The position numbers were made by a program, and so were the translations under genes. Shown piece after piece: positions 20,401 through 31,900 of a stretch of DNA of 64,000 bases. The first letter of the stretch is position 1. Each line of letters opens with the position of its first letter. The notes under the pieces are model-generated. The model did not search any database. It was not told the DNA's origin and worked only from the letters and a program-made list of their open reading frames with translations. The stretch comes from Primulina eburnea (taxonomy: Eukaryota > Streptophyta > Magnoliopsida > Lamiales > Gesneriaceae), in assembly GCF_022965805.1 (NCBI RefSeq), contig NC_133103.1, forward strand, positions 48,305,693-48,369,692, given 5' to 3'.

Positions 20401-21409
20401 CCTTAAATCAAATCCAAGCTAGATTCTCTGGTTGTCTGAGCTATGCGTTAAAATAAAGACCAAAAAACCAAAAATCCCAAAGCATAAAAAAAAAAAATCA
20501 CAAGCATAAAAAACAGGAGACCAAACTAGAAAACAATACAAAATCCCAAAAACCACTGCATAAGCAACAACAAGACAAATAAAACGCAGGACACTGATAA
20601 CAAGCCGAAACAAATCCGAGGGAGGGAGGAAAAAGCGAGCTAACCCACAAATTTCTGTTGGAACCCAGGAAGAGAAACACCCGTGAAGCCGAAGCCGAAA
20701 GGCCTAAAAAATCAAGGAAATCAATATAGTCATCCGCATCCTCAAAGCACTGACAAACAAGCATTAAAACCAGGTACGCTATAGGTAACTGGGAAAGTGA
20801 AACGAAGCATTCCAAAAAAAAAAGCGAACAATGTTACCTGAATCAGACAACAAGGAACATAACAAGGAGCAAACAAACCTCAACAAATATGATCTTTCTA
20901 CAAAAGAAAATAATAACAAGAAAATAAAATACTTTACAAACAAAAATGCAGAATTGAAAGGGCCATGCTTTACGGATCAGAATCAAATGAAGCAAAGCAT
21001 AAACCGTACGAGTGGACGACCCGAGAACCCACCATAAATGGTATAATCCCTCACATTACCCAAAAGAACATAAACAAAATACAATCATTTCAAGCAAAGA
21101 CAAGAAAACCTCTTCAGAGATATGTCCGAGAAACACAATTAGTCAATTTGAGATAAAATCCAATATATCCCAAAATCACTTAACAGAAGGTACTATCAAG
21201 AAGCATAGAAACCCAATGTGAAGAACATCACCTAAAAAAGGGATAACAATGTATTTCCGAGGAAAGAGAACAAATTATCCCAAAAAAAACGAGCGAAGAA
21301 CACCATATTCAAACAAATCCAATGAGAACACGCACCAAATTGACGCTTTCCAACGCACAGGAGGTCGTGCCGTGGACAAAACCGTAAACACAGAAAGACG
21401 GGAGGTATA
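20401..21409 (-). other. Leader-like locus interrupted by copia, right half
   Basis: Read on the minus strand this is pyrimidine-rich with long T runs, like 5' UTR or intron sequence of a plant gene, and it continues across the copia insertion into 26238-26530. A cassette ending CCCTTTTTTAGGTGA (minus strand, about 21226-21270) is repeated at 26245-26290. No coding exon is identifiable; open frames here are hydrophobic low-complexity readings. Confidence 0.35.
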
Positions 21410-21587
21410 TATTAGATGTAGTTAGCTGGTTAGTGGTTAGTTGGTTAGCTGGTTAGTTGTTTAGAAGTTGGTTACAGGAGGTTAACACTCCAGTTGTATA
21501 AATACCAAACATATACATTGTACATCGAGTTAGTTCCTTCTTCTTCAATAAAATGAATTGCTGCACTATCGTAAAGCTTCTGTAACA
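21410..21587 (+). repeat. 5' LTR of short-LTR copia
   Basis: 178 bp from TATTAGATGTAG to CTTCTGTAACA. It contains short GTTAGCTGGTTAGTGGTTAG-type repeats, a TATAAATA box (21497-21504) and an AATAAA signal (21547-21552). Confidence 0.9.
21497..21504 (+). promoter_or_regulatory. TATA box of short-LTR copia
   Basis: TATAAATA in the middle of the 178-bp LTR, with the AATAAA signal about 45 bp downstream, as expected for a compact copia LTR. Confidence 0.6.
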
Positions 21588-21602
21588 TGGTATCAGAGCA
21601 GC
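21588..21602 (+). other. Primer binding site of short-LTR copia
   Basis: TGGTATCAGAGCAGC immediately after the LTR, the initiator-Met tRNA type. Confidence 0.9.
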
Positions 21603-21758
21603 TTCCATTTCAAATCTGATTGCTGGAGAGATTCATCGGAGCGGAAGAACCAAACAGTTATCTGCGTTTCCGATTTCTGATCGACTATTCCAAATTCCAT
21701 TGATCTGGTGTAATTCTCTAATTCCCAGCATTCATTCGATTCAGCGATTCCAGAATTC

Positions 21759-23198
21759 ATGACGAACACCGGTGCTTCAGCATGGAATTTGCCGATCCGA
21801 CCTTCAATCGATGATCCATCGAGTCCATACTTCCTCCATCATTCCGATAATCTAGGACTCACTCTTGTTTCCCAACAACTCACAGGTGACAATTTCACAT
21901 CATGAAGTCGAGCGATGAAAATTGCTCTTTCTGTCAAGAACAAACTAGGATTCATCGATGGATCGGTTATCAAACCGTCAGAATCCGAGCCAAATTTATT
22001 GAACGCATGGAGTCGCAACAACAACATAGTTATTTCATGGTTGCTGAATTCTGTTTCTAAAGACATTTCATCCAGTGTTTTGTTTGCCGAATCAGCTATG
22101 GAAATTTGGAATGATCTCAAGGAAAGATTTCAACAAAGTAATGGTCCTCGAATTTTTCAACTTCTTCGAGATCTGCTTCGACTTCGTCAAGATCAAGACT
22201 CTGTTAGTGTTTACTTTACTAAGCTTAAAGCTCTTTGGGAAGAGTTAAATCACTTTCGCCCTATGTGCAACTGTGGGAAGTGCATCTGTAGCGGGGTGAA
22301 GAACATCGAGGCATACGTTCAAATGGATTACACATTGACATTCCTCATGGGACTTAATGATTCATTCACACACGTCAGGAGCCAAGTGCTACTTCTTGAT
22401 CCTCTGCCACCAATCAGTCGAGTGTTTGCGTTAATTGTTCAAGAAGAATGGCAAAGAGAGGTTGGAGCATGTCAAGGCACTTCAAATCAAGGCATGGCTT
22501 TTACACTAAAAAGCGATCGTCCTCAGACACAACAAGGCAGTCGAAGACCACAACAATTCCAAAGAGGAAGGCCATATTGCACAACTTGCAATGTTCCAAG
22601 CCACACGATTGAGACTTGCTATAAAATACATGGTTATCCACCTGGATACAAGAATCGGTTCAAACAGGGAAATAGAGTTTCTACTGCTCCTGTTAATCAA
22701 GTGGCTGGACAAGCTAATGTGTCTGAAAACCAGGACAGCTCCACCATTTTTCAAAATTTCAACAAAGGACACATGGAACAATTAATGGCTATGTTCATCC
22801 AACAACTTTCATCATCCGACAAAAAGGTTGATATACAAGACAATGCAAGTAATCCATCCACATCAGGTACTTGTTTCTCTATCTCAGTTCCAAGTGCATT
22901 GAATATCCCTACATGCTGGATAGTCGACTCTGGTGCATCTAGACATATTTGCTCAAACCGGGATGCTTTCATTTTCCTTAAGACAATACAGGGTTCAAGA
23001 GTGACTTTACCTAACAATGAATATGTGGATGTACACTTTTGTGGTGATGTTAGATTGGGCACTTCTTTGATCCTTTCGGATGCACTTTGTATTCCAGAGT
23101 TCAAGTTAAACTTGCTATCTGTCAGCTGCCTCCTTGAGCGTACACAAAATGTGATGACATTCCGTTCTGATTCATTTATGAATGATTGGCAAAGGTAA
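21759..23198 (+). pseudogene. gag and protease, short-LTR copia
   Basis: The frame starts at ATG 21759. A TGA at 21903-21905 replaces the expected Trp in the NFTS-SRAMKIAL motif of the copia Gag N-domain. The Gag core continues to about 22500, with a CCHC knuckle (CTTCNVPSHTIETC) near 22580-22620. The protease motif WIVDSGASRHIC lies near 22918. The frame ends by a frameshift near 23195, just before the pre-integrase domain. Confidence 0.9.
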
Positions 23199-24060
23199 GA
23201 AGCTGGCAGGGCTATATGTTCTGGACTCAACTATGATGCATTCTGACATCCCCATAAATCTGGTTGGAACTCAAACTTGGCACCAGAGACTTGGACATCC
23301 CTCAATGAAGGTTATGCAAATTCTGAAACCTCATTTACAGGTTAAGATAGACAATTCTTGGCATGACAATATATGTCCCATTTGTCCATTAGCAAAACAA
23401 AAACGTTTACCGTTTGTCTAGCATCATAATGTGTCTGCTTGTGCTTTTGAACTCATACACTGTGACATTTGGGGGCCTTATCATGTTCCTACATACAATA
23501 ATCAAAGATACTTTCTCACCTTGGTTGATGACTATACAAGATTCACATGGGTTTTTCTTATACAGCATAAATCTGAAGCAACAACGATGGTCTCTCGATT
23601 TTGTACAATGATTGAGACACAATTCAGTGCAAAAATCAAAGTATTCCGCACTGATAATGCCAAAGAACTAGCATTTACTGAATTATTTTAGCAACGAGGT
23701 ATCCTTCATCAGTTTTCATGTGTCCACACTCCTCAACAAAATTCTGTTGTGGAAAGGAAACATCAACATTTGCTTAATGTGGCTCGGTTATTATTCTTTC
23801 AATCTAAAGTACCTATTCGCTTGTGGAGTGAATGTGTACTAACAGCCACGTATTTGGTGAATCGTATTCCATCACCATGGACAGCCAATAAATCACCATA
23901 TGAGTTACTCTATCAACAACAAGTGAATTACGCACACCTTCGAGTATTTGGGTGTCTTGCCTTTTCATCCACTTTAGCAGCTCATCGTGATAAATTTATG
24001 CCAAGAGCCCGTGTGTGTGTCTTTCTTGGCTATCCTCCAGGCATAAAAGGTACAAACTGA
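23182..24060 (+). pseudogene. Integrase, short-LTR copia
   Basis: The pre-integrase zinc finger reads WHQRLGHPS then ICPICPLAKQK. The core has catalytic acidic residues in HCDIWGPY, RTDNAKEL and VVERKHQH. Two in-frame stops (TAG 23419-23421 and TAG 23689-23691) and a frameshift near 24050 after CVFLGYPPG break it. Confidence 0.9.
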
Positions 24061-25422
24061 TGGATATTAAGAGCAAGGAAGTTTTCATTTCACGTGATGT
24101 GAAATTTCAAGAATCCATCTTCCCTTTTCACTATCTATCCCATGAAGAAAGTGTTGTTTATCCATTTCCTGATATTGTTATCCCCACTCCAGCACCAATA
24201 GATGCTTCTGATCCTCTGGACTACACTCCCTCTTCATTTATCCCACCAGAAGCAGCTGTTCCCGGTGCATCTCCTGGTTCATCCCCTGTTCTATCCGAAT
24301 CACCAAATTTGGCCCCCACTCGTACTTCCACAAGGCTTTCCCGGCCCCCTTCTTATTTACAGGAATATCATTGTCACATGATAACCCACAATACTGCTCC
24401 TTCATCAACAACACCGTACCCCCTTAGCGCCTACATCTCTTATGAGGCACTATCTCCACCCTATCGGAATTTGGTGCTCAACATATCATCTCAAGTTGAA
24501 CCTCAATTCTATCATCAAGCTGTGCAACTTGAGCACTGGAGAACGGCTATGCAAGATGAACTTGATGCCATGCATGTAAATAACACCTGGTCGGTGGTTC
24601 CACTTCCTCCGGGCAAACATCCCATTGGTTTTCGTTGGGTATACAAGATCAAACATAACTCCGATGGCTCTATTTCTAGATATAAAGCTCGATTAGTAGC
24701 CAAGGGCCATACTCAACGCGAAGGCGTGGATTTTTTTGACACTTTTTCTCCTGTAGCAAAACTAGCCACCATCAAAACTGTACTAGTTAGCAGCGAGTCA
24801 ACATTGGCATCTCGCTCAATTAGATGTTAATAACGCCTTCCTCAATGGTGATCTCTCTGAAGAAGTGTATATGGATCTTCCACTGGGCTACAAAGCGCAT
24901 GTTCCATCTTGTACAGCCGATTCAAGATATGTTTGTCATCTGCATAAGTCCATCTATGGTCTTCGTCAAGCTTCATGACAATGGTACACCAAATTTTCCA
25001 ACGCATTGCTCGATTCAGGATTTGTGCAATCCAAGTCTGATAACACTTTATTCACCAAGGACTCGGGCCATAGCTTTATCACCTTGTTAGTTTATGTCGA
25101 TGACATCATCATTGCAGGAACATCTGTTCAGGCCATTCAGCAGCTGAAATTTGATCTTCAAGGCAGGTTCAAACTCAAAGATTTGGGTGATCTCAAGTAT
25201 TTTGTTGGCCTTGAGATAGCTAAATCCTCAACTGGTATTTACCTTTCTCAACGCAATTACGCTCTTCATCTCCTTGAAGACACTAGTTTCCTAGCGTGTA
25301 AGCCTGCAACCATGCCAATGGATCCACGTTCACGTCTTACCTCTACTGATGGTGATCTTCTTGCTGATATCACAGCATATCGACGTCTCATTAGGCCGCC
25401 TTTTATACCTCACCTTAACTAG
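24055..25422 (+). pseudogene. Reverse transcriptase, short-LTR copia
   Basis: After a Pro/Ser-rich linker comes the copia RT domain, with [36 protein letters not shown] and the catalytic YVDDIIIAG near 25093. It is broken by a frameshift near 24790, a TGA in the RQAS-QWY region (about 24975) and a frameshift near 25415. Confidence 0.92.
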
Positions 25423-26050
25423 ACCTGATATAATGTTTGCGGTGCATAAACTGAGCCAATATGTTTCTAAACCACGTACCTCCCATTTGCATGCCATCCA
25501 GCAAATTCTGAAATACATTAAATCCAATCCTGGTCAAGGGATATTTTTCTCAGCTTTTTCACCAATCCAGCTCCGAGCTTTTTCAGATGCTGATTGGGCA
25601 GCGTGCAATGACACAAGGAAGTCGATAACCGGTTTTTGCGTCTTCCTTGGTGATGCTCTAATATCGTGGAAATCTAAGAAACAATTGACAGTCTCTATAT
25701 CCTCCACTGAGGCAGAATATAGAGCCTTGGCCACCACAACGACCGAGATAGTATGGCTCACACAATTGCTCAAGGACTTGCAATTCCAAATTACCACACC
25801 GGCTGTCATTTTTTGTGACAACCATTCTTCTATTCATCTAGCTAACAACCCTATATTCCATGAACGAACCAAACATATCGAGATCGACTGTCACTTCATA
25901 CGAGACAAGATCAAGGAAGGATCCATCAAGCTGCTGTCAATCAGTTCGCATCTCCAACTTGCCGATATGTTTACTAAGCCACTCCCACTCTCCACACTTT
26001 CCCTTTTAATGTCCAAGATGTCGATAAAAAACATTTATAGTACATCTTGA
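25400..26050 (+). pseudogene. RNase H, short-LTR copia
   Basis: Encodes LTRPDIMFAVHKLSQ, then the RNase H motifs SDADWAACNDTRKSITG, SSTEAEYRAL, CDNHSSIHLANNPIFHERTK and ADMFTKPLP. It ends at a TGA before the polypurine tract. The frame is intact in itself but is separated from RT by a frameshift. Confidence 0.92.
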
Positions 26051-26057
26051 GGGGGGC
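26049..26057 (+). other. Polypurine tract of short-LTR copia
   Basis: GAGGGGGGC directly before the 3' LTR. Confidence 0.85.
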
Positions 26058-26237
26058 TATTAGATGTAGTTAGCTGGTTAGTGGTTAGTTGGTTAGCTGG
26101 TTAGTTGTTTAGAAGTTGGTTACAGGAGGTTAACACTCCAGTTGTATAAATACCAAACATATACATTGTACATCGAGTTAGTTCCTTCTTCTTCAATAAA
26201 ATGAATTGCTGCACTCTATCGTAAAGCTTCTGTAACA
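26058..26237 (+). repeat. 3' LTR of short-LTR copia
   Basis: 180 bp, same ends as the 5' LTR, followed by the GTATA duplication. Confidence 0.92.
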
Positions 26238-27500
26238 GTATACGGTGACCTAAAAAAGGGTGAACAACGTATTTCCGAAGCAAATGAGAGCGAAACACAG
26301 GCTGAACGATGCACAAAGAAAACCAGATGGTAGACGGCGATAGGGAAGAAGACGAACAACGAACAAGAAGGAGGAGGGAAGAAATTTGGGAGGGAAGGGT
26401 CGCAAGCAGATAGGAGCGAAAGAAGACGAAGGAAAAGAGAAAACCGATTACAACAACTCTAAGACAAGCAACTTTCTCTTGACAGCGAATACCCTGTTTT
26501 GTTGGAAGACCCAGCATAGAACACGTGTTTTTTTTGTTACTGGCAACCGTACAAAAACATGCTCATATCAAATTTTTCGTGCTTTCATATATGTAGATAT
26601 GTAAGAAATTTTGTTACATGTAAGACACCAAAAATATATGAAATTAATTCTAGAAAATTGAATTATTTTTCCAACCGTTTCGTCTGTTGATCATTTGTAT
26701 AATTGGTTTATGAGATATAAATAAACAGCAGAGCTGCTCAAATCTAGTTGGTGTAAGCTCGAAATACCAACTTGATGTTGCGACCACTTGTTTGTTTAGA
26801 TAACATACAAATTAGTCGAGCTAATCTGCATATGAATTGTAGGCTTTTGAGTTGTCTGTTCATCTTTTTGGGTTTTTGATCATTTCGATCACCGAGTTAT
26901 GAGATATTATCGAAATAATTCGACTCGTCAGATTTTCAGCTTGACCACATTTGAGTTTCTGCATCTTAAATTTTCCAATTGACATCTCGCAACTACGTTA
27001 GAAACATACTAACAAGTTTTAATATCATTGAAATCAAATTTGCTAACATTTCTACATCCCAACAAAAATATATGTTAAGCACCTCATTTCTGGTTTTGTG
27101 TTCGCTTATTATTTATTTTTATTTGCGAAAATAAGATAATATTCAATTATAGACTAATAAATAGCGAATTATGCAGAAAATTCTAAGATTCTTAAACATA
27201 AAATCGTGAAAATAAGTGGAGGGGGGCTAGTAGATAGATCAATGAACTTTGACCGATCAAATTATAGATTTAATAAGGGATTGTCCCAAGGTCGGCTTTG
27301 CCTTCAACGGTCCCAATCGATTCGGGGCCGTGGCTTCTACATCGTACTGAAATTTGGTCAACACGTACATGAACTCAATTTAAATGCTGATATTGGGTTT
27401 TGAGTTTGTATGGATCAATTTTGTTGGTTGAAGTTTTCTTATATAGAAGACAGATGAAATCTAACTGTCGGACTGAAATTTTGACAGTATATCGAGTTTG
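26238..27500. other. Interrupted locus (left half) and intergenic
   Basis: 26243-26530 continues the leader-like locus seen at 20401-21409, with the duplicated ACCTAAAAAAGGG cassette. From about 26600 to 27500 the DNA is AT-rich and I see no supported gene. A 65-codon open frame at 27206-27403 has no recognisable domain. Confidence 0.4.
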
Positions 27501-27507
27501 GACAAAC

Positions 27508-27684
27508 ACTTGTGTGAGACGGTATCACGGGTCGTATTTGTGAGACGGATATCTTATTTGGGTCACCCGTGAAAAAGTATTACTTTTTATGCTAAGAGTA
27601 TCACTTTTTATTGTGAATATGGGTAGGGTTTACCCGACTCACAGATTATCATCCGTGAGACGGTCTCACATGAAACCCACTCTC
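27508..27684 (-). mobile_element. MITE family M1, copy 1
   Basis: Both ends carry the GTGAGACGGTCTCAC palindrome or a close variant, and the centre has the family core AAAAGTATTACTTTTTATGC. Orientation is opposite to most copies. Confidence 0.85.
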
Positions 27685-27979
27685 AAGTTTGATATACATT
27701 ATAAATATTAGATTTGGATATCTCTATCGACCATTCTGAAAAATAGGTTTCTGGTTGAGTTTTTAATTTCTAAATCTTCTGAAATTTTTATTTGCTCTAT
27801 TTTGTTTCCTACTTGTTTCATGTAAAAGAGATATTTTTTTTTCCAATGTGATATATGTTTGTTAAACTGTGTGTTCATCCCAACATAATTTTGATTTGAC
27901 GTTTAAAATTTCCATGAAAATTAGCTAACTGTGCAAAAGTTTTAAACTTTGTGAAATAATTCCAAATTTTTATGGCAAA

Positions 27980-28129
27980 AACTTGTGTGACAGATCGTAT
28001 TTTGTGAGACGAGTCTCTTATTTAGGTCATCCATGAAAAAGTATTACTTTTTATGCTAAGAGTATCGGTAGGGATGACTCGTCTCATAGATAAAGATTAG
28101 TGAGACTGTCTTATAAGAGACTTACTCAA
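27980..28129 (-). mobile_element. MITE family M1, copy 2 (degenerate)
   Basis: Same core and ends, but with a deleted segment after the GCTAAGAGTATC block and mutated terminal palindromes. Confidence 0.7.
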
Positions 28130-28173
28130 TTTTTATTAGAGAAACAAAAACTAAACTAAGCACGTTTGCATGT

Positions 28174-28354
28174 TGAGTGGATCTCATGTGAGACCATCTC
28201 ACGGATCATAATCTATGAGAAGGATCAACCATACTCATATTCACAATAAAAAAATAATACTCTTAGCATAAAAAGTAATACTTTTTTATGGGCGACCCAA
28301 ATAAGAGATCCGTCTCATAGATACAACCCATAAAACCATCTCACACAAGTTTTT
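28174..28354 (+). mobile_element. MITE family M1, copy 3
   Basis: Begins GAGTGGATCTCATGTGAGAC, contains CTCTTAGCATAAAAAGTAAT, and ends ATCTCACACAAGTTTTT. Confidence 0.85.
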
Positions 28355-28931
28355 ATCTTACATGTTTCATTTTAAATCCTTAAAAAATTCAGAGTTGCTA
28401 TATTTTATTAACAAAATAGTTATTGGGTTATATTTATTATCAAAAAAAGTATTTTTTGAAATATAATATTATTTTCTTGTATTTTACTTTCATATAGTTA
28501 AACAATTTTCTAAATTTATAATTGGCTATACTTGAAAAACACAAAAAATAATAATAAATAATCATTACTATTAATATATAATCATTATTATTAGACTTTA
28601 AATACCGATTTGACACAATCCAAACCACTAGCACAAATTTGAAAAAATTAATTTCGAATAATTCCTTTCTCAATAATGCCATATTGTATTATTTTATTAT
28701 GACATTTCATTTTCACAGAAACGTGTAATATAATATAATATAATGCATGCAAATATATCCTCAATAAATTCGTTCTGTACACTGCCGCCAGATACTATTT
28801 GCTTCAAAATGAATTATTGAAGTTCTTTTGAAATATTTTTTTTTTTCAAAAAAGTGCAAATCTTGGTGACATTATATATATTCGGAAAAGGGAGACGAGT
28901 TTAGTATCAAAACCAAAGGTCGGAGAAGAAA
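28355..28931. other. Promoter-side intergenic of the aldo-keto reductase
   Basis: AT-rich, with a short run of AATAT repeats near 28725-28745. A clear TATA box or other element could not be assigned; TATATATATT at 28872-28881 lies about 50 bp before the start codon. Confidence 0.4.
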
Positions 28932-31900
28932 ATGACTTTACGTATGACCATGACAATGCCGGCCGTGCCGAGGATCCAATTGGGCTCGAATGGCTTAGAG
29001 GTGTCGAAAATCGGGTTGGGATGCGTTGGCATGTCCGCGACATATGGTCCACCCAAGCCCGAGCCTGAAATGATCAAGCTCATCCACCGCGCCATCGATT
29101 CCGGTGTCACTTTTTTCGACACATCGGATTTCTACGGGCCATACACCAACGAGATTTTGTTAGGCAAGGTGAGCTGCACACCCCCCTTTGTCTATGGTTT
29201 GTTTTTTGTTTATTTGAGGCTTCAGTGTCTATTATTGAATGAGTGAATCTCATGTGAGATCGTCTCACGGATCCTAAGTTGTGAGACGGGTCAACCCTAC
29301 CGATATTCACAATAAAAATTATTAATCTTAGCATAAAAAGTAATACTTTTTCATGGATGACTCAAATAAAGATTCGTCTCACAAAATACGACCCGTGAGA
29401 CCGTCTAACACAAGTTTTTGCCTTATTGAATTGTATGTGTTTAAGAGATATGTTTGTTTTTTTGTTATTTCATATTTTTAATTTTTTTTAAAAAAAATTA
29501 AAATTTAATTTTGCAAATACATTTGATAAATCATGTTTAAAAAAAAAAAATTTGAAATTAAATAATTATGTATGGAAAAACCAACCCTCATATTATAGTA
29601 TTAGAGTAAACATATTTTTTTAAAAAATATCATTCCTCAATAAATGTGTTGATATCATGGCCAATATCGATGACAATGAGTCGGGTTTTGGTAAGATTCC
29701 ATACACTCTATCAACATATCTATTTTATTATATTTATATGCATATCATACTCATCCAATATTCGTTGAAGGGTTGAATAACTATATTTTACATAAATATC
29801 AAATTACTATGTATAATTACATTTTCTCAAATCTGAATTATCTCGAGTAAAATATGAATATTTACTAAATTCTTGAGAACAATGAGGAATTTTTTTAATA
29901 TAAAAATTAGCAAATTAAACTTTATAGAAAAATAATAAAAATTAGAAACAAATTATCATAAAATCATTATCCAACAAAATTAACATCACCTCTATACCAA
30001 TAATTTTTATTTCATCCAAGTAGACAAAAACATATCAAAATTTACTTCATAACCGAAAAATCATATATATATATAATCTGATATTCGGGTCGGGTATGAG
30101 TAGAATACTATATGAACCGTCTCTATCTCCACACCCGATTATTCAATTATTTAATCATGTAAAAATTATCTTCCATGACCTCCTCTATTTGAACCGGATA
30201 TTGAATTCACCATCAAGCCCTTGTGGCCGGTAACCGTCTAACCAAGCCCAAGCTAACAACTTGGTGGGTTCCGTTCGGACCCTATTATTTGTTATTTGTT
30301 ATTTTTATATTTTTTCTATAATTTTTTAATTTTAATATTTCTAAAAGAAAAATAATTCATATACATTTTTTTATTATTATAAAAAAATTCATAATTTTGA
30401 ACACAGACAGATTTTGATGTAAATAAATATTTGTCAGTCTTATTTATTTTTATTAATTTAGTACTAACGATGATGGATTTCAAATATACTCAATATCATA
30501 CTCGATATTAGTTTATTCAACGGGACTTTCAACGAGGCATGTGTAATTTATACACTTATATATGTGTGGATTATATTTACATAATTATATTTCATTTCTT
30601 ATTTTGTGACCATTGAAATTAAATATACTTTATTCTAAAAATTAATTTAATTATTTAGGCGTTTAAAGGAGTGAGAGAGAGAGTAGAGGTAGCTACTAAA
30701 TTTGGGGTACGTTTGAAGGATGATAAATTGGAAATTCAAGGCCATCCCAGATATGTAAGGGAAGCATGTGAGGCGAGCTTGAAACGTCTCGATATCGATT
30801 GCATTGATCTCTACTATGTTCATCGGATCGATATTGAAGTGCCCATCGAAGTCACGGTTCGTCAATCATAAACTCCACTCGATTCGACTCGACTTTTTTT
30901 ATTTATTTTTCCTACTTCTACATAATATCCTACTATTTTTATTTAAAAAAAAAAAAAAAAAACTCATCACTAAATTCGTTTGTGCATGATTTTCCTAAGA
31001 TGTGGGAACTCAAGAAACTCGTCGAAGAGGGGAAAATTAAACACATAGGGCTATCGGAGGCATCGGCTTCAACCATCAGAAGGGCTCATTCTGTCCATCC
31101 ACTGACGGCTGTTCAGACAGAGTGGTCTTTGTGGTCTAGAGATTTAGAAGAACAAATTGTTCCCACTTGCAGGTACAAAATAGGAAAATTTTTGTATATG
31201 TGTAACTTTGATCGTTTACTTTGTCAAATTTCAATTCTAATAAGTTATTTTTATCAAAGTAGCACTGATGTGGTGATGACAAAACGTTGACTCACATGTA
31301 CAGTGCTATGTCAGCGTCCGCTCCAATAAAAAATGAGCAAATCTATCGAAAATTCACGAGTACATGAGAAGTAAGACAATTTTGATAACAAAAAGTACAT
31401 AGAGGAAAACATTATAAAAAAAGTAGTTTTCACTATAATAATAATAATGTATCATGTATTTACATATTATAAGTTGATTTAATTTATAATATTTGGAGTG
31501 GTTCACATTTAGATTTATTAATATATTTAGATAATTGGTTTTTAGGGAGCTTGGTATTGGGATTGTGGCTTACAGTCCTCTTGGACGTGGTTTTCTTGCT
31601 GCTGGTCCTGGCTTCATTCAGGATTTGGCAGAGAGTGATTTTCGTAAGGTTTGTCAATTGTTTGTTGTCAAGTGCTGGCAAAGATGATTTATACATTGGG
31701 ACGATTTTTTATTTTTTTTAAATGAAATTACTTCAATTAAATAAGATAAAAAAGAATAGAGATACAAGGACACTGGGCATTCCTAGATAAAATCCAACAA
31801 AGAACATCAAATCTAAACTAACCTATTGCAACACAACCAATACATTAACAACAAAGTCATAGTTTAACTTTAGTAATAACTACATATCTATTACAGTAAC

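Larger units (their letters stand above)
21410..26237 (+). mobile_element. Ty1/copia element, near-complete, broken
   Basis: 4828 bp, flanked by GTATA target duplications (21405-21409 and 26238-26242). LTRs of 178 and 180 bp are almost identical, differing visibly by a CT insertion near 26215. Primer site, gag, protease, integrase, RT, RNase H and polypurine tract are in copia order, but at least eight stops or frameshifts disrupt the single long polyprotein. Near-identical LTRs with a heavily mutated interior suggest it was copied when already defective, or that LTR conversion occurred. The LTRs begin TA, not the canonical TG. Confidence 0.93.

Noticed and set aside
20498..20815. 105-residue hydrophobic minus-strand frame
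   Set aside because: Pyrimidine-rich DNA gives Leu, Phe, Ser and Cys by composition. No start context, domain or homologue is recognised.
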